This document shows positions 38,905 through 49,504 of a DNA stretch of 64,000 bases, piece after piece. Numbering within the stretch: position 1 is the first letter of the stretch; every line of letters begins with the position of its first letter. The notes under the pieces were generated by a model. The model saw nothing but the letters and a program-made list of their open reading frames with translations, was not told where the DNA came from and did no database searches. The translations under genes were made by a program, and so were the position numbers. The DNA lies in the NCBI RefSeq assembly GCF_003063625.1, contig NZ_CP026604.1, forward strand, positions 5,248,065 through 5,312,064, given 5' to 3'. The stretch comes from Saccharobesus litoralis. Lineage in GTDB: Bacteria > Pseudomonadota > Gammaproteobacteria > Enterobacterales > Alteromonadaceae.

Positions 38905-38998
38905 AAAAAATCCTGTTTAATTCTGAATACGTTATAGTCTTGGTTTGGACTACAGTGACAACAAAGTCATGATTAACGCCAATTTTGGCGCCGCATCA

Positions 38999-39805
38999 TT
39001 ACACACTTAAGAACATTTTGCTAGCAGCGGCAAATAAGGCGATAGTTAGGCAAATTTTAATCGTTTTGGCTGAAAAATAACTCGCCATTCTTGCCCCTAG
39101 AGGCGCTGTTAACATTGAGGTGGCAATAATACCGAAGAAAGCAGGAAGATAGATATGTCCTAACGAATATTGCGGTAGATCATCAAGCTGAGATCCCGTA
39201 ATTAAGTAGCTGGCTGCACCGAAAATTGCGATAAACAACCCACAAGCAGCAGATGTACCAACGGCTTTACGCGCTTCCAGTCCTAACCAAACTAACCAAG
39301 GACCAAGTAATGTACCGCCACCAATCCCAACAATAGCGGATGCAATTGCAATTAAAAAACCAACTAACGACAACCAGTTTCGACTTTGGTTATAGTCCCA
39401 TGCAGGTTGAAACCAGCGCTCACCGACACTAGTATATAACCCCAAGCCGACACAAAAAGTACCAAAGACAACCATAAGTGATTGCCCTGCCATTTGCGAG
39501 CCTACCGCAGCACCTAGCATGCTGCCCAACATAACACCTGGAAAAATACTAAATACCGCAGGCCATATAATATTGGCGCGCTTTTGATGAGCAACCAAGG
39601 TAGAAATGGCTGTAAAAATGATGGTAGCCAGTGACGTACCTATTGCCATTGTCATCACATAATGCTCAGGCACATTAGCCAAAGGTAAAGCAAAAGTGAG
39701 TAACGGCACGACAATTAAGCCGCCGCCAATACCTAAAAAACCCGCTAATAAGCCAGCAATAGTACCTGTTACTAAAAATATGATTGCAAGTGTATAAAAA
39801 TCCAT
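38999..39805 (-). CDS. TSUP/TauE-SafE family membrane permease
   Basis: The 268-residue protein has about eight transmembrane helices and two glycine-rich repeats (G-F-L-G-I-G-G-G and I-V-G-I-G-G-G), the mark of the TSUP family, members of which export sulfite, organosulfonates or related anions. The start is set at M-D-F-Y-T-L after the ptsP stop; the longer frame overlaps ptsP. It lies between ptsP and lgt, as in many relatives. Substrate unknown. Confidence 0.88.
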   Translation of the reverse strand: MDFYTLAIIFLVTGTIAGLLAGFLGIGGGLIVVPLLTFALPLANVPEHYVMTMAIGTSLATIIFTAISTLVAHQKRANIIWPAVFSIFPGVMLGSMLGAAVGSQMAGQSLMVVFGTFCVGLGLYTSVGERWFQPAWDYNQSRNWLSLVGFLIAIASAIVGIGGGTLLGPWLVWLGLEARKAVGTSAACGLFIAIFGAASYLITGSQLDDLPQYSLGHIYLPAFFGIIATSMLTAPLGARMASYFSAKTIKICLTIALFAAASKMFLSV

Positions 39806-39818
39806 TACGTAAAAATGC

Positions 39819-42089
39819 TTATTTACCCGCCCTAATAAATCCACCTAAGCCAGCATGCTCAAGCTTACTGACAATAACATCTCTGATCTGCGCAGGCTCT
39901 GACAAAATTGCGACTTCTTTTAAAAATTGGCAAGCATCGTCACTGGATATGTGCTTTAAAATCCACTTAGCTTTTAACAAGTTCTGGGCACTCATGCTAA
40001 AGCTATTACACCCCATGGCTAATAATAATAATATGCCGATCGGCTCACCGGCCATCTCACCACATACTGTTACTGGTGTTCCATGCAATTGACACTGCTG
40101 GATCACAAAGTGCAATGCCTGTAGTACACCGGGGTGATAATAATCGTACAAACTCGCCACTCTGGCATTGTTACGATCAACCGCTAGCAAGTATTGCGTT
40201 AAATCATTGGTACCAATCGAAAAGTAATCAACCAATGTCGATAACTGGCCAATTTGATAAATGGCTGCCGGCACCTCTAACATCACCCCGACTTTAGGCC
40301 AAGGGATCTCACAGCTTAATTCTTCACATAGTTCACTATGCGCTTGCTTCAATAGCCGTAGCGATTCTTCCACTTCATTTATTGAGGTAACCATGGGCAA
40401 TAAAATGCTCAAGTTGCCGGTGTGACGACTCGCATGCAACATAGCGCGCATTTGAATCAAGTGGATCTCTGGATGATCAAGAGTCAAGCGAATGCCACGC
40501 CAACCTAAAAACGGGTTGTCTTCCTCTATCGGGAAGTAAGGTAGGGGTTTGTCGCCCCCTACATCCAACGTTCGCATGCAAACGGGTTTATCTGGGTAGC
40601 TTTCTAATACGTGGCGGTAGAGCTCAACCTGCTCAGATTCAGAAGGAAAGCGCTGACGGACCATGAACGGAATTTCAGTCCGAAACAAGCCAATACCATC
40701 AACCGCTAAGCCTTTAGCTACATCAAAGTCTGCCGCTAGCCCAGTGTTGATATGCAGAGCAATCACCTTGCCGTCTTTAGTCACCGCTTGATCGGCGGCG
40801 AGCTCTCTAACCTTATCATTTAACTCTAGCTCCTCGCTTTGTAAGCGACGATACTCTCGCTCGATAGAATCATCAGCATTAATATAAATATTGCCGCTGT
40901 ATCCATCGATAATCAGTGCCATGCCATCAATCGAGCTAATAGGCAGATCTTCCAAGCCCATCACGGCTGGAATACCCAAAGCACTCGCTAAAATACTGGC
41001 ATGTGAGTTAGACGAACCTTTACGCGAACATATGCCTTTTATTTTTTCGCGAGGTATCTCAGCTAACATACTCGCCGTGACTTCTTCAGCAACCAAAATT
41101 AAGTTATCAGGCACTTTACGCTTCGCGATATCTTTTTGCATCAGGTTAACCAGCACCCGTTGCCCAATATCTCGAATATCAGTCATGCGTTCACGAATGT
41201 AATCGTCTTCAATGGCGGCAAATTCACGAATGGTTTTTTCGATGACAAACTTTAAAGAAGATGCCGCACTCCATCCCGAATGGATATGCTCATTAACTTG
41301 TTCGCCTAAGCTTGCGTCACTCAATAGGTGATTATAAACATCGAAAATAGCTGACGCTTCCGACGGTAACATAGCCGTCATTCGCTCTGATAATTCACCG
41401 AGCTCTTTACGCGTAACTTTGATTGCTTGCTGAAATTTAACAGCCTCTTTAGCCGCATTTTTGGTACGCCGAGGTAAGACAGAGCTAAAACTAATCGAAG
41501 GCTGTGAAACAAAAGCACAACCAAGTGCAATGCCTGGCGCACCGGGTACACCTAAAATATGTTGGTTAACATATTTACTGCCAGAGCCAGAAAGCGACTC
41601 AATTTGACTTTTAACACCAGCATGAGCAATAGCTGCCGCTAATTGCGCCGCTAATGTAAATAAAAAAGCCTCTTCGTCTTCAGCAAATACTCGAGAATCT
41701 GTTTGCTGAACTGAGATCACCCCTAATACTTTTCTCTGGTGAATAATCGGCACACCTAAAAAAGCATTAAACTTATCTTCTTCAACTTGCGGGGCAAATA
41801 GGAACCTAGGATGGGTATGAGCATTCGCTACGTTAACCGGCTCTTCTCGCTGCCCAACCAAACCAACCAAACCTTGGTTAAAGTTAATGGCTAAACGACC
41901 AACGGCATTAACTGACAAACCATCAGTAGCCATTAATATGTAATGTTGCTTTTCGTGGTCAGCAAGGTACAAAGAGCAGCACTCGGTCGACATCGCGTCT
42001 TTCACTTTTGACACGACATCGGTTAATGCTCTCTCTAATACTTGTTGTTGCGCAAACTCTTCTACAATGCGCTTTAGCGTAGTGATCAT
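39819..42089 (-). CDS. ptsP: Phosphoenolpyruvate-protein phosphotransferase PtsP (EI-Ntr)
   Basis: First enzyme of the nitrogen PTS: takes phosphate from PEP and passes it to NPr. The N-terminal GAF domain (about 1-150) is the sensor. The phospho-His is His363 in S-N-S-H-A-S, and the PEP-binding barrel has G-L-F-R-T-E and G-T-N-D-L-T-Q-Y. Length 756 is close to the E. coli enzyme (748). It overlaps rppH by four bases, the conserved pair. Confidence 0.97.
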   Translation of the reverse strand: MITTLKRIVEEFAQQQVLERALTDVVSKVKDAMSTECCSLYLADHEKQHYILMATDGLSVNAVGRLAINFNQGLVGLVGQREEPVNVANAHTHPRFLFAPQVEEDKFNAFLGVPIIHQRKVLGVISVQQTDSRVFAEDEEAFLFTLAAQLAAAIAHAGVKSQIESLSGSGSKYVNQHILGVPGAPGIALGCAFVSQPSISFSSVLPRRTKNAAKEAVKFQQAIKVTRKELGELSERMTAMLPSEASAIFDVYNHLLSDASLGEQVNEHIHSGWSAASSLKFVIEKTIREFAAIEDDYIRERMTDIRDIGQRVLVNLMQKDIAKRKVPDNLILVAEEVTASMLAEIPREKIKGICSRKGSSNSHASILASALGIPAVMGLEDLPISSIDGMALIIDGYSGNIYINADDSIEREYRRLQSEELELNDKVRELAADQAVTKDGKVIALHINTGLAADFDVAKGLAVDGIGLFRTEIPFMVRQRFPSESEQVELYRHVLESYPDKPVCMRTLDVGGDKPLPYFPIEEDNPFLGWRGIRLTLDHPEIHLIQMRAMLHASRHTGNLSILLPMVTSINEVEESLRLLKQAHSELCEELSCEIPWPKVGVMLEVPAAIYQIGQLSTLVDYFSIGTNDLTQYLLAVDRNNARVASLYDYYHPGVLQALHFVIQQCQLHGTPVTVCGEMAGEPIGILLLLAMGCNSFSMSAQNLLKAKWILKHISSDDACQFLKEVAILSEPAQIRDVIVSKLEHAGLGGFIRAGK

Positions 42090-42607
42090 TTACGCGGGTT
42101 TCTCCGGCGCTTTCTATTATCTTTTCTTTTATGGAAAGGCATAGCCACAGATGCGAACTCTTTTAGCACTTTTCGGTACACATCTCGCTTAAACGATACA
42201 ACCTGTCGAACTGGATACCAATAACTCACCCACCGCCAATCATCAAACTCAGGATGAGAAGACCGTGCAAGATCTACGTCTTTTTCTTTACATTTCAAAC
42301 GCAACAAATACCAACGCTGCTTTTGACCAATACAGACAGGCTTAGAATCTTTACGAATTAACCGTTTTGGTAAACGGTAACGATACCAGTTGCGGGTATA
42401 ACAAAGAATTTCAACATCTTCTTTGCGTAACCCGACCTCTTCATAAAGCTCACGGTACATCGTTTGTTCTAGTGACTCACCTTCATCAACCCCACCTTGA
42501 GGGAATTGCCATGAATGCTGCCCTAACCGTTTCGCCCAGAAGACTTGACCATATCGATTGCAAATGACTATACCGACGTTAGCTCGATAACCTTCGGCAT
42601 CAATCAC
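42086..42607 (-). CDS. rppH: RNA pyrophosphohydrolase
   Basis: Nudix enzyme that converts 5'-triphosphate RNA to monophosphate and so triggers RNase E decay. The Nudix box G-x5-E-x7-R-E-x2-E-E-x-G-L spans 38-60. W-Q-F-P-Q-G-G precedes it. The basic tail (K-R-K-D-N-R-K-R-R) is typical. Length 173. Confidence 0.97.
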   Translation of the reverse strand: MIDAEGYRANVGIVICNRYGQVFWAKRLGQHSWQFPQGGVDEGESLEQTMYRELYEEVGLRKEDVEILCYTRNWYRYRLPKRLIRKDSKPVCIGQKQRWYLLRLKCKEKDVDLARSSHPEFDDWRWVSYWYPVRQVVSFKRDVYRKVLKEFASVAMPFHKRKDNRKRRRNPRK

Positions 42608-42854
42608 ATTTGTCTCACATTACAAAATCTGGAAGTCGTTTGATTTTTTCACAAACTTGCAACATGCGCAAATGACTTATGCTAAAAAATCAGGTATTTA
42701 TGGAAGTTTGTTTGTTGTTTAAGCAAAAGCCTACAACGAGCTTGATAAATGCAGATAACAGGGCCACAAAACCGCCGTAAAACCGATAAATGCGAGCTCT
42801 GTTACAATCTCAAATTGAAATAATATAGTCAAAGCGATCGGGTTTTAGGGGCAG

Positions 42855-42995
42855 CTTCCGCATCCTGCTCACGCTAAGTACTTACATCCATGTAAGCAAA
42901 GCCGTCAAGCTTCGAGACCCCATGAGCATATGCTCTATTATGTGATTGGGGCCGCCTAAATGGATTTAGGTGTTAGAACGACGCAGGAGCCAAAG
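42855..42995. repeat. Compound inverted repeat (MITE/REP-like) between pldA and rppH
   Basis: Two arms face each other. The left arm (about 42860-42897) reads TCCTGC...CTAA..ACTTACATCCATGTAAGC; the reverse complement of the right arm (about 42953-42991) reads TCCTGC...CTAA.ACCTAAATCCATTTAGGC. Each arm holds its own small hairpin (TTACATCCATGTAA; CCTAAATGGATTTAGG), and a 12-base palindrome GAGCATATGCTC lies between them. No coding frame is present. The rest of 42608-43056 is AT-rich, with the rppH promoter expected near 42620-42700. Confidence 0.65.
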
Positions 42996-43056
42996 TCGAG
43001 AGTAAGCGCAGACAATGAACCATAAAATCTGAGCGAGAAGACTATAAATTGCAAAA

Positions 43057-43857
43057 TTACCAATCTTTAAGGCGTACGCCGATACCTAAACGATTTGCCT
43101 TGCGCCCAAATTCAATCATAGAGTCGCCATAGCCACCATTATATTGAACATATAACGCCATGGTATTATTTAAATTATAGGAATAACCCACTCTTAACGC
43201 ACCGTTATAATCACGCAATGTTGTACTCAACTTAGTTTCAATACGAGAGTGAGTATTAAAATATTCATAGCCAAGCTCAATGACCCCCATATTGCGATCG
43301 TATTTTTCTCTGGCACCTTGCTGATCAAACGTATACCAAGTTGCAAGGGAAAACTGTGAACCATCCTCTCCCCAATAAAACTCACTAAAAAAGCGGTTTA
43401 GGTTACGAGACGTTGGTGGCTTTTGTCCTGTGGATTTATGGATAAAGCCAACATCGATTTGGTACAAGCCATACTTTTCAAACAAGCCTGTATCGACAAA
43501 ACGGATGAATGCTTCAGGGCTGTGCACGGTTTCACGAAAATAAGTCGACTCTTGACGGTTGTAGGTTTGCCAATAATTACGCTGGCTATAGGCAACAAAC
43601 AGTTTATGAGCCTGACAATAGTCAAAAACATTACACAATGGGTTTTTCATTGCTTGATATTTCAATGAAAACTGAAATTCAGTTTCAACCGACTGATTAA
43701 CTGAATCCTTTAGTTCTGAATTGTAAGAGAAAGGTAAGATGTAAGTCCCTTTGTGATGCTCAACATTGCTTTTAGCCTTAACTTTAACCTCTGCCAAACT
43801 CAAGTTTGATATTAGAGCCAACACAATAGCTAAACCACATTTATAGTTCCTAAACAC
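43057..43857 (-). CDS. pldA: Outer-membrane phospholipase A
   Basis: OMPLA, a 12-strand barrel that degrades mislocalised phospholipids when it dimerises. The catalytic residues fit exactly: His140, Ser142 and Asn154, with the same spacing as H142-S144-N156 of E. coli; the motif reads F-I-H-K-S...P-T-S-R-N-L-N-R. A signal peptide covers about 1-22, and G-V-G-I-like G-I-G-V-R-L closes the barrel. Length 266 is normal. Confidence 0.93.
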   Translation of the reverse strand: MFRNYKCGLAIVLALISNLSLAEVKVKAKSNVEHHKGTYILPFSYNSELKDSVNQSVETEFQFSLKYQAMKNPLCNVFDYCQAHKLFVAYSQRNYWQTYNRQESTYFRETVHSPEAFIRFVDTGLFEKYGLYQIDVGFIHKSTGQKPPTSRNLNRFFSEFYWGEDGSQFSLATWYTFDQQGAREKYDRNMGVIELGYEYFNTHSRIETKLSTTLRDYNGALRVGYSYNLNNTMALYVQYNGGYGDSMIEFGRKANRLGIGVRLKDW

Positions 43858-44032
43858 TGCGTCTGTCCTTATTGTTTTATCTGGACAATATTATAAACAC
43901 AATGTTGCTAAACACACATGTTAAGGTCCCAAAAAGTTCCCAATTGAAATTCCAAAGCGAATGTGAACTTTCCAATTTTTTGTAAGAATTTGAAATATAT
44001 GGATTATTTTATGAATTTGCGGAGGGATAAAG

Positions 44033-44123
44033 TGGCGGTGAGAGAGGGATTTGAACCCTCGAAGGGCGTTAACCCTTACACGAGTTCCAGTCGTGCGCCT
44101 TCAGCCAGCTCAGCCATCTCACC
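44033..44123 (-). tRNA. tRNA-Ser (GGA)
   Basis: The minus strand starts GGTGAGA and ends TCTCACC-G-CCA, with CCA encoded. The anticodon loop C-T-G-G-A-A-C gives GGA. A long variable arm, T-arm GGTTCAAATCC and D-arm confirm a class II serine tRNA of 91 bases. Confidence 0.96.
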
Positions 44124-44168
44124 GTGGTATTTACGTCCTGTAAATATGTCCTCTTTCGAGGTCGCGCT

Positions 44169-44197
44169 ATGTTAGGGAAATCTTGCCCCCTAAGCAA
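44169..44197 (-). promoter_or_regulatory. Promoter of tRNA-Ser
   Basis: On the minus strand TTGCTT, 17 bases, TAACAT, then AGCGCGACC, a GC-rich discriminator. It lies about 45 bases upstream of the tRNA, after the nadA stop. A 9-bp hairpin (44222-44247) between nadA and this promoter lacks a T tract. Confidence 0.6.
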
Positions 44198-44270
44198 GCA
44201 CTAAATAAGCTTTATTGGTTTGATAGGCGAATAATTCATCGCCTATCATAAGGCCAACTTTAAACCGAGA

Positions 44271-45332
44271 TTAAGCGTTGCCTTTAAGCTTCATATTTAA
44301 AGTTGAAGCAAAGTCGAGCATGCGATCTAATGATACTAAAGCTTGCTTACGAAGCTCTGGATCAACAAAGACTTCGTGCTGACTAGCATCTGTGGCTGTT
44401 AAAGCGTTCTCAATTGCGTCTAAGCCGTTCATTGCCATCCAAGGGCAATGTGCACATGTACGACACGTTGCGCCTTGGCCACCTGTTGGAGCTTCAATAA
44501 ACTCTTTTTCTGGCGACAATTGCTGCATTTTATAAAAAATGCCTTTGTCAGTAGCTACAACAAACTTTTTATTATCCATTACTTGACTAGCGCGGATCAG
44601 TTGGCTGGTTGAGCCAACCACATCTGCTAACTCGACAATCTCATCCGGCGACTCAGGATGAACCAAAATAGCGGCATCAGGATTATCTTGCTTTAATTTT
44701 ACCAAAGCTTGATGCTTAAATTCATCATGAACAATACAAGCACCATTCCATTTAAGCATATCTGCGCCTGTTTGCTTTTCAATATAACGGCCTAAATGCT
44801 TGTCTGGTCCCCATAAGATTTTGTGGCCTTCAGCATCTAAGTGCTCAACAATTTCAAGGGCAATACTCGATGTGACTACCCAGTCAGCCCGAGCTTTAAC
44901 GGCTGCTGATGTATTAGCATAAACGACAACCGTGTGATCAGGGTGTTGGTCACAAAACTCGGTAAATTCTTTCTCAGGGCAGCCTACGTCAAGCGAACAA
45001 GTTGCTTCTAGGGTTGGCATAAATACACGCTTTTCTGGGCTAAGAATTTTAGCTGTCTCGCCCATAAAGCGTACACCAGCGATAATTAGATTCTTAGCGG
45101 CATGGTCGCGACCAAAGCGTGCCATTTCTAATGAGTCTGATACACAACCACCGGTTTCTTCGGCTAATGCTTGAATTTCAGGGTCGGTATAATAATGAGC
45201 GATTAACACGGCGTCTTTTTCAGCCAATAGCTGTTTAATACGCGTTTTGTATTCTTGCTTCTCCAAATCCGTTAATGGCTTTGGCTTAGGAGGAAAAGGA
45301 TAAGCTGAGTTACTAAAATCAATAATGCTCAT
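44271..45332 (-). CDS. nadA: Quinolinate synthase
   Basis: Condenses iminoaspartate with DHAP to quinolinate in NAD synthesis, using a 4Fe-4S cluster. A-H-Y-Y-T-D-P-E, the Cys in T-C-S-L-D-V-G-C and C-R-T-C-A-H-C-P-W near the C-terminus are family features. Length 353 is typical. It lies between the two tRNA-Lys genes and tRNA-Ser; nadB is not in the window. Confidence 0.96.
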   Translation of the reverse strand: MSIIDFSNSAYPFPPKPKPLTDLEKQEYKTRIKQLLAEKDAVLIAHYYTDPEIQALAEETGGCVSDSLEMARFGRDHAAKNLIIAGVRFMGETAKILSPEKRVFMPTLEATCSLDVGCPEKEFTEFCDQHPDHTVVVYANTSAAVKARADWVVTSSIALEIVEHLDAEGHKILWGPDKHLGRYIEKQTGADMLKWNGACIVHDEFKHQALVKLKQDNPDAAILVHPESPDEIVELADVVGSTSQLIRASQVMDNKKFVVATDKGIFYKMQQLSPEKEFIEAPTGGQGATCRTCAHCPWMAMNGLDAIENALTATDASQHEVFVDPELRKQALVSLDRMLDFASTLNMKLKGNA

Positions 45333-45473
45333 TTGAATAATACCTAGTTATATTCTGACCGTGGTGTACTTCATCCGTAAATCGGGCGCGAATTATACAG
45401 CAACCAAGTTAGAAAAACACTGAGTTAAATAAAAAAGAAGACGTTATAAATTTGTGCGGAGTGTTTTAGAAAG

Positions 45474-45549
45474 TGGTGGGTCATGCTGGATTCGAACCAG
45501 CGACCAATTGATTAAAAGTCAACTGCTCTACCAACTGAGCTAATGACCC
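45474..45549 (-). tRNA. tRNA-Lys (UUU), distal copy
   Basis: 76 bases on the minus strand, GGGTCAT...ATGACCC-A-CCA, anticodon loop C-T-T-T-T-A-A giving UUU. Identical over its length to the copy at 45575 and separated from it by 25 bases. Confidence 0.97.
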
Positions 45550-45574
45550 ACTTAATATTGGATTTTTTGAAGAG

Positions 45575-45650
45575 TGGTGGGTCATGCTGGATTCGAACCA
45601 GCGACCAATTGATTAAAAGTCAACTGCTCTACCAACTGAGCTAATGACCC
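45575..45650 (-). tRNA. tRNA-Lys (UUU), proximal copy
   Basis: 76 bases, same sequence as the neighbouring copy, CCA encoded. It is the first of the tandem pair after the promoter at 45705-45732, so both are probably cut from one precursor. Confidence 0.97.
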
Positions 45651-45704
45651 ATTCTTCAAATGTTTACCAAGGTTTTGCTTAAGCCCCCGTGGCAACGGAG
45701 GCGT

Positions 45705-45732
45705 ATAATACTGATTTAGATTGGCAGTGCAA
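45705..45732 (-). promoter_or_regulatory. Promoter of the tRNA-Lys pair
   Basis: On the minus strand TTGCAC, 16 bases, TATTAT, then ACGCCTCC, the GC-rich discriminator of stable RNA promoters. A hairpin GCCTCCGT/ACGGGGGC follows at the expected 5' end of the transcript. Confidence 0.68.
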
Positions 45733-45828
45733 CAACTATTTCAATTTTTTTATGCTTTTCTTAAAAGTGATTAAAAAACACTCTTATTTATACAAAAAGC
45801 CAAGAGAATATTTACAAATCAGTAATAA

Positions 45829-46599
45829 TTACAGTGATGCTATACGATTTTTAGCAATCCGCGCAGCACTCGTTGTCGCGCAATCAGTTTGGACTTGCTG
45901 ATAAAAATTTCGCGCTTTGTCAGTTTCGTTTTGTTTTTGCGCAACCATACCTAACTTTAATGTAGCATCACAACGCTTATTAGATTCAGGGAAATGCTCA
46001 ATTACAGTGGTAAAATGTTGTGCAGCATCTGCAATTTCACCTTTGTTGTATAAAAGTTGCCCCAACCAATAATGTGCGTTCGGTAAATAGGTTGAACTAG
46101 GAAAAGCACCAATAAATTTACGAAATTCAGGGATCGCCTTATCGTATAGCTTGTCCTTTAATACCAAATTAACCGCTCGCTCGTACGCGTCATTCTCAGA
46201 CAGATCTGTCGATAAGGTAACGTCGGTTGTTGGCGTAACAGTCGCCGTAGGCGCTATCGGCGATGGCGTTAAGGTTGGTTCAGCTGACTCTATTTTTTCT
46301 ACCACAGACGAAATACGAGATTCCATCTCCTGATATAAATCACGTTGGCGCTGCAAAATTTGACCCAGCTTATACCCATGCTCTTCTGAAATTCCACGTA
46401 ATTGGCTAATTTCAGTTTGCAGGTTGTCAATTTCTTGAGCTAGCTTAATTTGCGCACGACTACGTGCTTCAAAATTACGCTCAAGCTTACTAACTCGCTG
46501 ATCGATCTCATTCAATGTATTGTTAGCAAAGCTAAAAGGCGTTGCAACTGTAAACGTTGCCGCGCCAATTAGTGCTAAATAAAGATGTTTTTTTGTCAT
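45829..46599 (-). CDS. cpoB: Cell division coordinator CpoB (YbgF)
   Basis: Periplasmic TolA partner that couples outer-membrane constriction with peptidoglycan synthesis. Signal peptide about 1-25; coiled-coil trimerisation region about 30-100; a Thr/Pro-rich linker; TPR domain from about 135 on (Y-E-R-A-V-N-L-V-L..., A-H-Y-W-L-G-Q-L). Length 256. It closes the Tol-Pal cluster, six bases after pal. Confidence 0.95.
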   Translation of the reverse strand: MTKKHLYLALIGAATFTVATPFSFANNTLNEIDQRVSKLERNFEARSRAQIKLAQEIDNLQTEISQLRGISEEHGYKLGQILQRQRDLYQEMESRISSVVEKIESAEPTLTPSPIAPTATVTPTTDVTLSTDLSENDAYERAVNLVLKDKLYDKAIPEFRKFIGAFPSSTYLPNAHYWLGQLLYNKGEIADAAQHFTTVIEHFPESNKRCDATLKLGMVAQKQNETDKARNFYQQVQTDCATTSAARIAKNRIASL

Positions 46600-46605
46600 G
46601 GTCTA

Positions 46606-47163
46606 TTAGTAGACTAGTACCGCACGTCGGTTAGCTGCGAAAGCTGATTCAGTACGAGAACGATCTAAAGGTTTCTCTTCACCATAGCTCACTACAGAGA
46701 TCTGTGAAGATGAAACACCTAAGTTTTCTAAATGACGAGCAACCGCTTTAGCACGACGCTCACCTAATGCGATGTTGTATTCAGGTGTACCACGCTCATC
46801 GGCATGACCTTCAACACGGACTTTTACACCGCTATTTTCGCTTAGATAAATTGCGTGAGCTTCTAACATTTCAAAATATGAACCGCCAATACGAGCTTGG
46901 TCAAATTCAAAATTGATTGTTGTGCTTTGACGTAATTTAGCTTGTTGCTTTCTTTTCTCTTCTTTTAATTTAGCTGCGCGTTGCGCTGGGGATAAAACTG
47001 CGTTTGCACCACCAGCAGTGCCGTCAGTTGCTTGAGCAGCAGCTGAACCAGCTTTGTTAGTCGCGGCTGAACTGTCAGCATCTTCACCTGTTGTACCACA
47101 AGCAGTTAAAGTCAAAATGGGTAAAGCTAGCGCCAGCGCTTTTAAAGTTTTTGAAGGCTGCAT
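46606..47163 (-). CDS. pal: Peptidoglycan-associated lipoprotein
   Basis: Outer-membrane lipoprotein of the Tol-Pal system. The lipobox L-T-A-C gives lipidated Cys22. The OmpA-like domain (about 85-185) has N-F-E-F-D, V-E-G-H-A-D-E-R-G-T-P-E-Y-N and L-G-E-R-R-A, which bind meso-diaminopimelate of peptidoglycan. An Ala/Ser/Thr-rich linker follows the Cys. Confidence 0.97.
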   Translation of the reverse strand: MQPSKTLKALALALPILTLTACGTTGEDADSSAATNKAGSAAAQATDGTAGGANAVLSPAQRAAKLKEEKRKQQAKLRQSTTINFEFDQARIGGSYFEMLEAHAIYLSENSGVKVRVEGHADERGTPEYNIALGERRAKAVARHLENLGVSSSQISVVSYGEEKPLDRSRTESAFAANRRAVLVY

Positions 47164-47209
47164 CTTATTTTCCTTTATCTTTTCTTAGCAAATGTTTGAA
47201 TTTTTATTG

Positions 47210-48556
47210 TTACAGCATGGGTGACCATGCTGGTGATTTATACTGTCCTACGCCTAATGGTAGGCGAGCTTTAAAGCGACCATCCACTGACACCAATGCC
47301 AGTACCTGATCACCATCATGTAATGTACTGTAGATCACCATGGATCCATTAGGGGCTATACTGGGAGATTCGTCCAAATAGGTTTTAGTTAGCACTTGTA
47401 ACGCTCCTGAACCCACATCTAAACGCCCTATATGATAGTTACCACGCGTGCGGTTAACTAATATAAGCTCCTGCCCGTTTGGCGAAAATGAGCCCCCAAG
47501 GTTCATTTCACCAGTGAATGTCAAGCGTTTAACACGCTTTGTGTCTAAATTTACGCTATATAGCTGAGGTTTACCACCCCGTTCTGATGTAAAAATAAGT
47601 TTCTTTCCATCAGGAGACCAACTTGGCTCTGTATCTATCGCTCTATGTTTAGTAATACGCGATAGTTTACGAGACAATAAATCCATTACGTAAATTTCAG
47701 GATCACCATCTTTAGATAACACCATAGCCATTTTTGTGCCATCCGGTGACCACTGTGGCGCACCATTAATTCCGGGGAAAGAAGCGATCATGTCACGATC
47801 TGTACTATACAAATCTTGTATATATATTTGAGCCTGAGCATTTTCAAACGTTACATAAGCTAATTTTGTCGCATCTGGCGACCAGCTAGGTGACATTAAA
47901 GGTTCAGAGCTTGAAATTAATTCGCGTTCACCAAATCCATCGTAATCAGCAACCATTAATTTATAAGGGCGCTCTGCGTTATAGTCACTCACTTTCACGT
48001 AAGCAATACGGGTTTTAAATGCGCCAGGAATACCCGTTAATGTTTCAAACACATTATCTGAGATATGATGGGCTAATTGACGGAAACGACTTAAATCAGC
48101 CGTAACATCTGCTTCGTATAAAATGTGATCATTAGTTTCAATGAGTTCACCTTCACTTAACATGCGGGAGTTGGTGCCTGTAATTTGACCACGCACAATA
48201 TCTATCAAGGTGTAATGTACTTGAAATTGGTCCAGCACGGTTTGTTTAACTTCCCCTATCAAGATAGTTTCAACCCCGGCATCTAACCAAGCTTGATAAT
48301 CGACGTCAGCTTCCAGATGAGGCTTTTGTGGCATGTTGATCTGGGGGAATGGGTGAAATTTTCCACTACGAGCCATGTCTGATGCGATAATTTCAGCAAT
48401 ATCCATGGGCAGTTCTGTCGTACCCTCGTATTTGAATGGGATAACCGCGATAGGTCGAGTGCTTTCAACCCCTTCTGTAATCAAAATTTCTAGCTTAGCC
48501 TGAGCCTGAAAACACACCACACACAAAAAACTCAAGGCTGTAATAATTCGCTTCAT
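47210..48556 (-). CDS. tolB: Tol-Pal system protein TolB
   Basis: Periplasmic protein with signal peptide (about 1-20), an N-terminal alpha/beta domain that meets TolA, and a six-bladed propeller of PD40 repeats (S-P-S-W-S-P-D, P-Q-W-S-P-D-G, P-S-W-S-P-D-G) that binds Pal. Length 448 is slightly above E. coli (430). Confidence 0.97.
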   Translation of the reverse strand: MKRIITALSFLCVVCFQAQAKLEILITEGVESTRPIAVIPFKYEGTTELPMDIAEIIASDMARSGKFHPFPQINMPQKPHLEADVDYQAWLDAGVETILIGEVKQTVLDQFQVHYTLIDIVRGQITGTNSRMLSEGELIETNDHILYEADVTADLSRFRQLAHHISDNVFETLTGIPGAFKTRIAYVKVSDYNAERPYKLMVADYDGFGERELISSSEPLMSPSWSPDATKLAYVTFENAQAQIYIQDLYSTDRDMIASFPGINGAPQWSPDGTKMAMVLSKDGDPEIYVMDLLSRKLSRITKHRAIDTEPSWSPDGKKLIFTSERGGKPQLYSVNLDTKRVKRLTFTGEMNLGGSFSPNGQELILVNRTRGNYHIGRLDVGSGALQVLTKTYLDESPSIAPNGSMVIYSTLHDGDQVLALVSVDGRFKARLPLGVGQYKSPAWSPML

Positions 48557-48587
48557 AGTTACTCTATTTTTTATTTTTACTTTTCAG

Positions 48588-49502
48588 TTAAAGGGCAAAA
48601 GTAATGTCGATATCTTTAATTTCAACAAAAACATCAGGATCTTTCGATACAGGAACCGTTTCAGTTTGAATAACAGCTCGCTCCGCCGCTTTACATAGCA
48701 GCTCGAAACCACCTAATTTACGCACACCGATAACAAAACCACTAGGCGCTAAGCGTATGTTCAACTTACAAGATTTACCTTTGTAAATTTCATCCGAAAT
48801 AAGATTAGCTTTAATTGAATCATGAATTAATCTTTCGTACTTTTGCTTTTCAGTCAAAATTTGTGAACGTTTTGCTTTTTTCAACGCAGCTTGCTCGGCC
48901 GCTAATTGCTCCGCCATAAAACGTTCAATTTCAGCTTTTTCTGCTGCTTCCTGTTCTTTACGTTTGCGTTCAGCCGCTTCTTGCTCGGCTTTTTTCTTAG
49001 CTTCTTCAGCACGCTTCTTGGCTTCTGCCGCTTCTTTTTCAGCTCTCTGCTTTGCGGCTTGTTCTGCTTCTGCCGCCTTCTTAAACTCTTTTGCTCGAGC
49101 CGACTCCTTGACTTGACGCTCTTTAGCGGCTTTCGCTTCGGCTTCCGCTTGTTTTTTCTGCTGGTCTAAATCTTTAATTTTTTTCTGGTTTTTATTAATT
49201 TGATTTTGCGCTTTTTGCGCTCGGCGCTCTAAATCTCTAATACGGTTTTCTTCAGCCTGCTGCTTTGCTTCTTTTTGAGCTTGGATCCGCTTAATCTGCT
49301 TTTCCATCTCTGCTTTATTCACAGAAACCGCTTTAACTATATCGGGTTTTAACGCGCCTTTTTCATCAACTTTGCTGAGTTCACCTTCCGCCTCAATTTG
49401 CTTAACGGCCGGTGGCGCAATCTCAAAACTAAATAATAAAACAACACCAATAACAATATGAACGCCAAACGAAGAAAAGAATGACAAAATATAATTCTGC
49501 AT
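48588..49502 (-). CDS. tolA: Cell envelope protein TolA
   Basis: Inner-membrane protein spanning the periplasm: one transmembrane helix (about 8-27), a long Ala/Lys/Glu-rich helix (about 65-220, with repeated K-A-E-Q-E-A-A-E type units), and the TolA C-terminal domain (about 225-304) with L-N-I-R-L-A-P-S-G-F-V. It transmits proton-motive force from TolQR to the outer membrane. Length 304, shorter than E. coli TolA (421). Confidence 0.95.
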   Translation of the reverse strand: MQNYILSFFSSFGVHIVIGVVLLFSFEIAPPAVKQIEAEGELSKVDEKGALKPDIVKAVSVNKAEMEKQIKRIQAQKEAKQQAEENRIRDLERRAQKAQNQINKNQKKIKDLDQQKKQAEAEAKAAKERQVKESARAKEFKKAAEAEQAAKQRAEKEAAEAKKRAEEAKKKAEQEAAERKRKEQEAAEKAEIERFMAEQLAAEQAALKKAKRSQILTEKQKYERLIHDSIKANLISDEIYKGKSCKLNIRLAPSGFVIGVRKLGGFELLCKAAERAVIQTETVPVSKDPDVFVEIKDIDITFAL

Positions 49503-49504
49503 AC

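Noticed and set aside
43963-44175. A 70-codon plus-strand frame
   Set aside because: It runs across the antisense of tRNA-Ser, and its sequence is explained by the tRNA arms.
44222-44247. Terminator after nadA
   Set aside because: The 9-bp stem is good but no T run follows on the minus strand, so it is not listed as a terminator.
45474-45650. Near-identical direct repeat of about 80 bases, first taken as a possible att site pair
   Set aside because: The repeat is exactly two tRNA-Lys genes with nothing but a 25-base spacer between them; no integrase is nearby.
48906-49169. An 87-codon plus-strand frame rich in Phe and Leu
   Set aside because: It is the antisense of the Lys/Glu/Ala-rich helix of tolA; the Phe/Leu bias is a mirror of Lys/Glu codons.
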